7,362 nt of DNA from Anaerolineales bacterium (lineage in GTDB: Bacteria; Chloroflexota; Anaerolineae; Anaerolineales; Villigracilaceae): assembly GCA_016928525.1 (NCBI GenBank), contig JAFGKO010000088.1:1-7362 (forward strand), written 5' to 3'. Shown piece after piece: positions 1-4,601 of this stretch; within the stretch, counting starts at the first letter, position 1, and every line of letters begins with the position of its first letter. The notes under the pieces were generated by a model, which saw nothing but the letters and a program-made list of their open reading frames with translations, did not search any database and was not told the DNA's origin. A program made the translations under genes and the position numbers.

Positions 1-42
1 AATAGCAACCGAGAGTATGAGCGCGCCTTCCAGGCGCAACAT

Positions 43-75
43 GCCAAAGCCACCGCCTTTGGCGGTGGTAGTTTA
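43..75. repeat. Strong GC-rich hairpin, possible end of an IS200/IS605-type element
   Basis: An 8-bp perfect stem (CCACCGCC at 50-57 with GGCGGTGG at 61-68, loop TTT) is followed by TAGTTTAC. An alternative 7-bp stem uses GCCAAAG (43-49) with CTTTGGC (57-63), so the two folds exclude each other. A hairpin of this form followed by TAGTTYAC resembles, from memory, the subterminal hairpin at the right end of many IS200/IS605-family (tnpA/tnpB) elements. No transposase gene is visible because the window begins 42 bases earlier. It could equally be a terminator-like hairpin, but no T-run follows. Confidence 0.35.
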
Positions 76-207
76 CTCCACAGTGAGCCTTCTTTGTAGT
101 TCATATATAGCCTTCCAAGATGATGTTTACCATAGTTAAATTAAACCACAAAAATTTATATCTCTTTATTAGAATTTATAGTATTTAGTGTAGTGCCCGA
201 TTTAGTG
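76..207. other. AT-rich intergenic stretch with no recognised gene
   Basis: From about 120 to 200 the sequence becomes strongly AT-rich, in contrast to the GC-rich genes around it. I see no convincing open frame, RNA gene or clear promoter pair here. With the hairpin to its left and the palindromic repeat to its right, it makes bases 1-311 a gene-poor, possibly mobile-element-derived border. Confidence 0.5.
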
Positions 208-311
208 ATGTCATTGCGAGAACTGCGTAGCAGGTCGTGGCAATCTCCTCCCGATGGGGAAATGCCGTTTAACGGGAGACTGCCACGGGGCTGTCGCCCT
301 CGCAGTGACAT
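208..311. repeat. ~100-bp interspersed palindromic repeat (TGTCATTGCGAG family), full copy
   Basis: The ends are inverted: ATGTCATTGCGAG (208-220) pairs with CTCGCAGTGACAT (299-311) with one wobble mismatch. An inner pair is CGTGGCAATCTCC... (236-253) with CGGGAGACTGCCACG (273-287). Transcribed, it would form a long imperfect stem-loop. The same element, with the same terminal GTCATTGCGAG and internal CAATCTCCT...GGAGA blocks, occurs at about 3271-3376 inside the RACo-type gene. A minimal form lies at 1035-1071. It abuts the stop codon of the methyltransferase relic (312-314). It carries no gene and is best described as a miniature palindromic repeat. Confidence 0.8.
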
Positions 312-383
312 CTATTTTACTGCCTTCACAATCCCAGCCGCGTGCTCGGGCGTGGAGCCGCAGCAGCCGCCCACCACGCGCAT
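312..383 (-). pseudogene. 3'-end relic of a homocysteine S-methyltransferase gene
   Basis: Bases 316-381 match 1151-1216, the 3' end of the intact methyltransferase gene, at 61 of 66 positions and in the same orientation. Read on the minus strand in the homologous frame it encodes VVGGCCGSTPEHAAGIVKAV plus a final lysine and a TAG stop (312-314), including the zinc-ligand GGCCG motif. Four of the five differences are synonymous and one changes Val to Ala. This suggests the tail diverged while part of a functional gene. Homology stops at about 381, just before the HEPN stop codon. By chance or design an ATG (381-383) opens a 23-codon mini-frame 4 nt after that stop. No catalytic barrel remains, so it is a remnant and not a working enzyme. 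Confidence 0.85.
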
Positions 384-387
384 TTGG

Positions 388-729
388 TCAACCTACATCC
401 TCAATAATTCCTTGAATTTGTTCTGTCAGCAGGGGAATTTCGTTTTGAATCACATCCCACACGATCTCGTCACTGACCCCAAAATAATCATGTGCCACAA
501 TATCTCGGAATCCGGCGATCTTGCGCCATTTCACTTGTGGGTATTTTATCTTTGTTTCGTCTGAGATATTCTTGATGGCCTCCCCAATGATCTCCAAGTT
601 TCGCAAAGTGGCGTGATAGGTGCGGTCATCGCGAATGAATTCGTCAAAGCTCATTCCCCGTGTGAATTTATTCACCCTTTCACAGGCAGCCTGCACATCA
701 TCGAGATATAACCCCTCATCACGTGACAT
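388..729 (-). CDS. hepT: HEPN-domain toxin (DUF86/HepT-like RNase)
   Basis: A 113-residue all-helical protein of the HEPN/DUF86 family, the toxin half of HEPN-MNT modules. It is thought to act as a metal-independent ribonuclease in the cytoplasm. The family's catalytic motif R-x4-H-x-Y is visible as RDIVAHDY (R75, H80, Y82). In studied members the tyrosine is the residue AMPylated by the partner antitoxin. I chose the ATG at 729 (MSRDEG) over the longer frame from 909, because the longer form would run through the antitoxin gene and its extra N-terminus looks like antisense/out-of-frame sequence. An AGGA lies 8 nt upstream. The start overlaps the antitoxin stop by 11 nt, which implies translational coupling. 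The 3' end abuts the methyltransferase relic. Both family motif and partner are intact, so the module is probably functional. Confidence 0.92.
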   Translation of the reverse strand: MSRDEGLYLDDVQAACERVNKFTRGMSFDEFIRDDRTYHATLRNLEIIGEAIKNISDETKIKYPQVKWRKIAGFRDIVAHDYFGVSDEIVWDVIQNEIPLLTEQIQGIIEDVG

Positions 730-1009
730 AAACCAAATCCTGCATGATATAGGGTTTAAGGCGTGGCTTGATCGCACCTGGCATGACCAAGTCCACGCGC
801 ATGCCCAATAAATCTTCCAGGAAGAATTTTGTGTCCATGAAACGGTCGAAAGTGGCTTTGCCCTTGAATTCCACCAGAATATCCACGTCGCTGGCTTTGG
901 TAGCTTCATCGCGTGCTACCGATCCGAACACGGCCAAAGACTTAACGCCCAGCTTGGTCAACTGGTCATAATTTTTGTGGATCAAGGCAATAATCTCACT
1001 GCGTTTCAT
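719..1009 (-). CDS. mntA: MNT-domain antitoxin (minimal nucleotidyltransferase)
   Basis: A 96-residue minimal nucleotidyltransferase of the Pol-beta superfamily. The signature is complete: GS at residues 29-30 (FGSVARDE), then D41 and D43 in SDVDI, and a third acidic residue D73 in RVDLV. In characterised MntA-HepT pairs the antitoxin neutralises the HEPN RNase by transferring AMP to its active-site tyrosine. The HEPN partner downstream overlaps this gene by 11 nt, as usual for the family. I chose the ATG at 1009 (MKRSEI), because the upstream start at 1042 adds a Cys-rich stretch lying in the promoter region. A TATAAT (minus strand, 1017-1022) sits only 7 nt before this ATG and there is no Shine-Dalgarno sequence, so the transcript may be leaderless. 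Without the partner this could be called a generic nucleotidyltransferase; the pairing makes the assignment firm. Confidence 0.92.
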   Translation of the reverse strand: MKRSEIIALIHKNYDQLTKLGVKSLAVFGSVARDEATKASDVDILVEFKGKATFDRFMDTKFFLEDLLGMRVDLVMPGAIKPRLKPYIMQDLVYVT

Positions 1010-1016
1010 GACTAAT

Positions 1017-1022
1017 ATTATA
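1017..1022 (-). promoter_or_regulatory. Probable -10 box of the MNT-HEPN operon
   Basis: A consensus TATAAT on the minus strand ends 7 nt before the chosen antitoxin ATG. No good -35 is seen; the hexamer at 17-bp spacing is GCAATG, which falls inside the small inverted repeat at 1035-1071. If used, transcription would begin at or next to the start codon. Confidence 0.4.
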
Positions 1023-1034
1023 CATGAAGTACAA

Positions 1035-1071
1035 GGTGCCATTGCGAGTCTAAATTTCTTGCAATGACACC
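1035..1071. repeat. Minimal TGTCATTGCGAG-type hairpin
   Basis: GGTGCCATTGCGAG (1035-1048) is inverted as CTTGCAATGACACC (1058-1071) with two mismatches and a 9-nt loop. The arms match the terminal sequences of the ~100-bp repeat at 208-311, but the interior is missing. It reads as an internally deleted or minimal member of that family. It lies directly upstream of the MNT-HEPN promoter. Confidence 0.6.
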
Positions 1072-1116
1072 ATTATCCATTCTCCATTTTTTCGTTTCCT
1101 TCGTATCCTCCGCCTG

Positions 1117-1137
1117 CCCCGGCGGTTTGTGCCGGGG
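1117..1137 (-). terminator. Hairpin just after the methyltransferase stop, weak terminator candidate
   Basis: CCCCGGC (1117-1123) pairs perfectly with GCCGGGG (1131-1137) around a 7-nt loop, starting 3 nt after the minus-strand stop codon at 1141-1143. The sequence following on the minus strand is not T-rich, so intrinsic termination would be poor. An mRNA 3'-end stabiliser is an alternative. Confidence 0.35.
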
Positions 1138-1140
1138 TGG

Positions 1141-2028
1141 TTAATTTCCCTTTACCGCTTTCACAATCCCAGCCACGTGCTCAGGCGTGGAGCCGCAGCA
1201 GCCGCCCACTACGCGCGCGCCCAGCGCCACGTATTGCCTGGCATGCGCGCCCATCTGCCCCGGCGTGACGTCGTACATGGCGATCTGGGTTTCCACGTCC
1301 ATACGGGGCAGGCCCGCATTTGGCTTGGCCCACAGCGGGAAGCCCGGGACGGTCTCGGCGTATTCCGTGATGACCTTTTCCATATTTTCCAGGGTAGTGC
1401 CGCAGTTCGCGCCCACCAGCGCCGCGCCCTTTTCCGAATAGACCTTGACTACATCCTTCGGCTTGACGCCCATCATCGTGCGCACGCCGCGGTCGTAGGA
1501 AAAGCTGACCACGATGGGCAGGTCGGTGACGGAACGCGCGCCCTCGAAGGCCGCGTTTGTCTCGTCGAAGGCGAACATGGTCTCGATCAGCAGCAGGTCC
1601 ACGCCGCCTTCGACCAGCGCCCTGGCCTGCTCGGCGTAGGTCTCGAGCGCCTCTTCGGGGCTCATCGGCCCGAAGGGTTTCATCAGGGCGCCGGTCGGTC
1701 CCATCGAACCGGCCACCAGGACATCGGTCCGTGTTGAGGCGGCTTTACGGGCCAGCTCCACGGCGCGTTTGTTCACTTCCGGGGCGCGGTCCGCGTACTT
1801 CGACTCCTTCATGCGCAGGCGCGTTCCACCAAAGGTGCAGGTCAGGATGATGTCCGAACCGGCTTCCACAAAAGCGGTCGCGAGCTTCAGGATGGTATCG
1901 GGGTCGTCCATCACCAGGTCTTCGGGCACGGTGCCGGATTTGAAACCCATCCTGATCAGGTTGGTGCCGGTCGCCCCGTCCGCGACCATGATTTCGCCGG
2001 CGTTCAGTCTTTCCAAAAATTTATTCAT
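1141..2028 (-). CDS. Homocysteine S-methyltransferase-family protein (standalone zinc methyltransferase domain)
   Basis: A 295-residue protein corresponding to the single Hcy-binding TIM-barrel domain (the N-terminal module of MetH, also BHMT/MmuM). Family features: DGATGT near residues 17-22, TCTFGG near 63-68, and the zinc-thiolate ligands as NCG (C209) and GGCCG (C277, C278). It lacks the folate, cobalamin and activation domains of full MetH. It would therefore have to work with a separate corrinoid protein or a small methyl donor. The ATG at 2028 is preferred over the in-frame TTG at 2034, because AAGGAG (2035-2040) lies exactly 6 nt from the ATG and none from the TTG. A RACo-type corrinoid-activating ATPase is 118 bp upstream on the same strand, which favours a corrinoid-dependent role. 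The exact substrate cannot be read from sequence. Its 3' end is duplicated at 312-383. Confidence 0.9.
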   Translation of the reverse strand: MNKFLERLNAGEIMVADGATGTNLIRMGFKSGTVPEDLVMDDPDTILKLATAFVEAGSDIILTCTFGGTRLRMKESKYADRAPEVNKRAVELARKAASTRTDVLVAGSMGPTGALMKPFGPMSPEEALETYAEQARALVEGGVDLLLIETMFAFDETNAAFEGARSVTDLPIVVSFSYDRGVRTMMGVKPKDVVKVYSEKGAALVGANCGTTLENMEKVITEYAETVPGFPLWAKPNAGLPRMDVETQIAMYDVTPGQMGAHARQYVALGARVVGGCCGSTPEHVAGIVKAVKGN

Positions 2029-2042
2029 CTTCAACTCCTTCT

Positions 2043-2064
2043 CCCTCCCCCCATCAGGGGAGGG
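2043..2064. repeat. Short G/C-tract inverted repeat
   Basis: CCCTCCCC (2043-2050) is perfectly inverted as GGGGAGGG (2057-2064) with a 6-nt loop. It lies between the RACo-type gene and the methyltransferase gene, just upstream of the latter's ribosome binding site. It resembles in composition the inverted repeat at 5140-5172, and both look like intergenic repeats of this genome. Confidence 0.5.
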
Positions 2065-2085
2065 TAGGGGTGGGGATCATTTTTG

Positions 2086-2148
2086 AACCGCGAAGAGCGC
2101 AAAGACCGCGAAGATTTTTTAAGGTTTTTCTTTGCGTGCTTTGCGGTT
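2086..2148. repeat. Imperfect inverted repeat overlapping the RACo-type stop codon
   Basis: AACCGCGAAGAGCGCAAAG (2086-2104) and CTTTGCGTGCTTTGCGGTT (2130-2148) are inverted copies matching at 16 of 19 positions. A further direct copy of ACCGCGAAG is at 2105-2113. The right arm reaches into the TAA stop of the RACo-type gene (2147-2149). No T-run follows on the minus strand, so it is an interspersed repeat and not a clear terminator. Transcription may continue into the methyltransferase gene. Confidence 0.55.
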
Positions 2149-4294
2149 AACTCTTTCCCATCAATTTCTTCGCCATCGGGTCAACCTCCCGATGCGGGAT
2201 CAAATGCGCGATATGCGGGAACGGGTCGGTCATGTGCGGGAAGTTCATCGCCAGCATGAACTGGTTCTGGAACTCAGGGTCAGTGGGTAACTCGTAGCGA
2301 CGCAGCGTGCGCGCCACCTCGCCCGCCTCGCGGCGCTTCTCCACGTTCAGCAGCGCAATGCGCGCCCCATCGCCCGCCGCGTTGCCCACCGCGTACACAT
2401 CCTCCAGCGGCAGGTCGGGGATCATGCCGATCACCATCGCCTTGGTCTTGTCGATGTAACTGCCGAACCCACCCGCCAGAATCAATTTGTCGGGGCGCTC
2501 CAGCCCGGCCGACTTCAACAGTGTGCGCGCCGCCACGTACAGCGCGCCCTTCGCCAGTTGGATCTGCCGGATATCTTTTAAGGAAATGGGGATGTCTCTT
2601 CCGATGGACGTTTCCTGCGCCCAGGCCACCACGTATTCCGGGCCGTTCTCACCCTCCCGAACGCGCTCCCCCTTCGGGGACGATGTCGACTCAAGCCCGC
2701 GCCTGAATCTGCCACGACCATCCAGTATCCTCGCCCGGAACATTTCTGCCACCACGTCGATGATGGCTGACCCACAAATGCCCTTGGCCTTGCCTACACC
2801 CCATTCCTCCTCACCAACGACCTTGAAGCGCGGTTCCAGCGTTTTCTCATCAATCTCTACCCGCTCGATCGCGCCTGGCGCAGCGCGCATGCCGAACTCG
2901 ATATGCGCGCCCTCCAGCGCCGGTCCCGTGGGTGTGGACGTGCACACCAGCCCGTTACGGTTGCCTAAAACCAGTTCGGCGTTGGTGCCCACGTCGATGA
3001 TCAGCCAGTTCTCGTCCTGCTTGTGCGGCTCCTCGGCGATCAGCACCCCGCTCGTGTCAGCGCCGATGAAACTGGCGATGGTCGGCAGCATGTGCACATT
3101 GCCAGACGGGTTGATATTCAAGCCCAACTCGCGCGCCTTCACATCCACTGCCTTATGGATGGCTGGAACGAATGGTGAGCGTCCCAAATGCGTGGGCGGC
3201 AGGTTGAGCAATAAGTGATGCATGGTGGTGTTGCCGACGAAGACGATTTCGAGAATGTCTTCTGTAGAAATGTCATTGCGAGCGACCGTAGGGAGCGAAG
3301 CAATCTCCTCTTCCACAGTTTCATCCTGCTTAACAGGAGATCGCCGCGTCGGGCTATCGCCCTCCTCGCGATGACTCTGGTTAGCCGTCTTCACCGCCCC
3401 CTTCAATAACTGGTTCAACGTCCCGATCACCGCCTTATGCTGTTTCTCCAGCCCATCTGGCTCCGAAATCGCATACTGGATGCGCGACATGACATCCTCG
3501 CCGTACACGATCTGCGGATTCATCTCCGATTCGGCCGCCAGGATTTCGCCTGTTTCAAGATCGCACAGGTACAGCGCAATCGTGGTCGAGCCGATGTCCA
3601 CTGCCGCGCCGTAGCTTTTTTCCACGTAGCCCGGCTGCACACGGATGACTTCCTTATCCTGCCAGACGCTGACGGTTGCTTCCCAATTCCCCTCGCGCAA
3701 AGCGTTGCCCAGTCCGCGCAGGCACTGATAGTCGATGGTCAGGTCTGCCGCTTTGGGGAGGTTCTCTTCCCCGCGCCGCACCAGCGACATGGATGTCTCT
3801 AGCCCACGCGATAACCGTTCCCAGTCTGCAAAGGGCTGTTCCAATGTAGGCAGTCTCATTTCCACCAGATATTTCCGTATAGACGGCTTGATCTCGATCT
3901 TACGTTCTGTCGCCGATTTGCGCACGATTTGCTTGTTGCCGCGGCTCTCTTCGGGTACGTTCACCAGCACATCGCCCAGTACTTTGGCCTGGCAGGAGAG
4001 CCGCACCTGACCGACTTCCCAGTCGTTGGCGGCCATCATTTTCGGCCGGCGGCGGAAATAATCCGTTTCCTCGGCGCTGGGCATGGAAAGATGCTCTCGT
4101 TTCGACGTGATACCGTAGCGCTCGAACGTCCCTTCCTCGACAACGACTTTGCACTTGCCGCAAGTAGCATTCTCGGCGCAGATCGATTCGATTTCCACGC
4201 CCAGTTGGCGCGCCGCTTCGCGCAGGCTGAGACCTTCGTCCACGTGACCGCGCCGCCCAGACGGCTGCAGAATGACGAGATGTTGTTTGCTCAT
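2147..4294 (-). CDS. RACo-type corrinoid activation protein ([2Fe-2S] ferredoxin + ASKHA ATPase, DUF4445)
   Basis: A 715-residue cytoplasmic protein. The N-terminus is a plant-type ferredoxin with cluster ligands C39, C45, C48 and C101 (C-x5-C-x2-C-x52-C). A linker (about 115-225) precedes an ASKHA ATPase fold with VDIGSTTIALYL (232-243), FVGNTTMHH (352-360), IIDVGTNAELVL (432-443), KGICGSAIID (504-513) and LAGGFGSYID (606-615). Known RACo proteins use ATP to drive electrons from the ferredoxin to an inactive Co(II) corrinoid on a partner protein, restoring Co(I). The methyltransferase gene downstream fits that pathway. The ATG at 4294 gives the expected ferredoxin N-terminus. Residues 307-342 are encoded by a palindromic repeat (about 3271-3376) inserted in frame. 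Subtracting it leaves about 680 residues, close to the family size. The target corrinoid protein is not in the window. Confidence 0.9.
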   Translation of the reverse strand: MSKQHLVILQPSGRRGHVDEGLSLREAARQLGVEIESICAENATCGKCKVVVEEGTFERYGITSKREHLSMPSAEETDYFRRRPKMMAANDWEVGQVRLSCQAKVLGDVLVNVPEESRGNKQIVRKSATERKIEIKPSIRKYLVEMRLPTLEQPFADWERLSRGLETSMSLVRRGEENLPKAADLTIDYQCLRGLGNALREGNWEATVSVWQDKEVIRVQPGYVEKSYGAAVDIGSTTIALYLCDLETGEILAAESEMNPQIVYGEDVMSRIQYAISEPDGLEKQHKAVIGTLNQLLKGAVKTANQSHREEGDSPTRRSPVKQDETVEEEIASLPTVARNDISTEDILEIVFVGNTTMHHLLLNLPPTHLGRSPFVPAIHKAVDVKARELGLNINPSGNVHMLPTIASFIGADTSGVLIAEEPHKQDENWLIIDVGTNAELVLGNRNGLVCTSTPTGPALEGAHIEFGMRAAPGAIERVEIDEKTLEPRFKVVGEEEWGVGKAKGICGSAIIDVVAEMFRARILDGRGRFRRGLESTSSPKGERVREGENGPEYVVAWAQETSIGRDIPISLKDIRQIQLAKGALYVAARTLLKSAGLERPDKLILAGGFGSYIDKTKAMVIGMIPDLPLEDVYAVGNAAGDGARIALLNVEKRREAGEVARTLRRYELPTDPEFQNQFMLAMNFPHMTDPFPHIAHLIPHREVDPMAKKLMGKS
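3271..3376. repeat. Palindromic repeat (TGTCATTGCGAG family) inserted in frame in a coding region
   Basis: Terminal GTCATTGCGAG (3272-3282) is inverted as CTCGCGATGAC (3365-3375) with one mismatch. The inner pair is ATCTCCT (3303-3309) with AGGAGAT (3335-3341). It shares ends, internal blocks and length (about 104 versus 100 bp) with the intergenic copy at 208-311. Here it is read through by the RACo-type gene without a stop or frameshift. It encodes a charged, low-complexity stretch beginning SHREEGDS and ending TVARND. Confidence 0.85.
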
Positions 4295-4304
4295 AAGTTG
4301 CCCA

Positions 4305-4310
4305 ATTATA
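4305..4310 (-). promoter_or_regulatory. Probable -10 box of the RACo-type gene
   Basis: A consensus TATAAT on the minus strand ends 10 nt before the ATG at 4294, in the context ATGTATAAT, the same as at the MNT-HEPN operon. The -35 at 17-bp spacing (TCATGT) is poor. No Shine-Dalgarno sequence precedes the ATG, so a leaderless or very short leader transcript is implied. Confidence 0.4.
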
Positions 4311-4381
4311 CATTTCGTTTGGGAAAGACATGATAAATTTCCCCAAAAAGAAGATATTCAACCTGAAATTGCGGCAAAAGT

Positions 4382-4410
4382 TTGCGGCCAGTCGCTTCTT
4401 ATAGTATAAT
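4382..4410 (+). promoter_or_regulatory. Promoter of the rpsU-infA operon
   Basis: TTGCGG (4382-4387) and a perfect TATAAT (4405-4410) are separated by 17 bp, a standard sigma-70 arrangement. A second TTGCGGC lies 13 bp upstream (4369-4375). The predicted start of transcription is near 4417, giving a leader of about 185 nt before rpsU. It is the only plausible plus-strand promoter seen between the RACo-type gene and rpsU. Confidence 0.65.
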
Positions 4411-4416
4411 ACTACC

Positions 4417-4565
4417 CGCAGACTTGGCTGAAGGACGTTGGGTCCCGCCGTTAACACTGAAAAAAAGGAGTGTGAAGCGCTTTCCTAGTCGTTTCGGATC
4501 ATTCTTCCAGTTTTGATGGTAATTATCCTCGGCTGAATCTGCGCAAGAGCCGAGGAATTTTTTTG
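4417..4565 (+). ncRNA. Candidate attenuator leader RNA upstream of rpsU
   Basis: Transcription from the 4405-4410 box would make a ~150-nt RNA ending at the terminator hairpin of 4527-4564. The segment CTTGGCTGAA at 4423-4432, near the RNA's 5' end, repeats the 5' side of the terminator (CTCGGCTGAA, 4528-4537) at 9 of 10 positions. It could therefore pair with the terminator's 3' arm as an antiterminator. An AAGGAGTGTGAAG block at 4465-4477 resembles the rpsU ribosome binding region. I do not recognise a named RNA family. The 5' end is predicted and not observed. Confidence 0.4.
4527..4564 (+). terminator. Intrinsic terminator/attenuator in the rpsU leader
   Basis: CCTCGGCT (4527-4534) pairs perfectly with AGCCGAGG (4548-4555), and a run of seven T (4558-4564) follows two bases later. 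This is a classical intrinsic terminator placed between the promoter and rpsU, with no room for another promoter before the gene. Expression of rpsU therefore requires read-through, which points to attenuation. Confidence 0.75.
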
Positions 4566-4574
4566 GCGATTATT

Positions 4575-4595
4575 TCCTTCTAAGGAAGGAGGTGA
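4575..4595 (+). promoter_or_regulatory. rpsU ribosome binding site with overlapping hairpin
   Basis: GGAGGTGA (4588-4595), fully complementary to the usual 16S rRNA 3' end, lies 6 nt before the TTG start. TCCTTC (4575-4580) can pair with GAAGGA (4585-4590) over a 4-nt loop and would cover the first bases of the Shine-Dalgarno sequence. The strong binding site explains why the rare TTG start is used and suggests translational control. Confidence 0.6.
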
Positions 4596-4601
4596 AAGAA
4601 A

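Noticed and set aside
193..564. Plus-strand frame of 123 codons at the left side.
   Set aside because: It runs through the palindromic repeat, the antisense of the methyltransferase relic and the antisense of the HEPN gene, so it is composite noise.
730..909. N-terminal extension of the HEPN protein to a start at 909.
   Set aside because: It would overlap most of the antitoxin gene out of frame, is Trp/Cys-rich and unlike HEPN proteins, while MSRDEG at 729 gives the expected family length.
1071..1091. CATTATC-CATTCTC-CATTTT as a tandem repeat or iteron.
   Set aside because: Only two to three imperfect 7-bp units; too short to support a function.
1129..1737. Long plus-strand frame (202 codons) opposite the methyltransferase gene.
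   Set aside because: It is the antisense shadow of a well-supported minus-strand gene with high GC; its composition (His/Arg/Gly-rich) resembles no family.
2641..2700. A second repeat-derived insertion in the RACo-type gene (residues ~533-545, LESTSSPKGE).
   Set aside because: The following RVREGENGPEYVV matches the normal family sequence and only a few extra residues precede it. No inverted ends like those at 3271-3376 are present.
2487..3218. Long plus-strand frame (243 codons) opposite the RACo-type gene.
   Set aside because: Antisense shadow; the minus strand carries all conserved ASKHA motifs across the same bases.
4471..4486. TGTGAAGCGCTTTCCT as a LacI/CcpA-type operator.
   Set aside because: The AAGCGCTT core is palindromic, but the flanks match poorly and it lies well inside the transcribed leader; one site is not enough.
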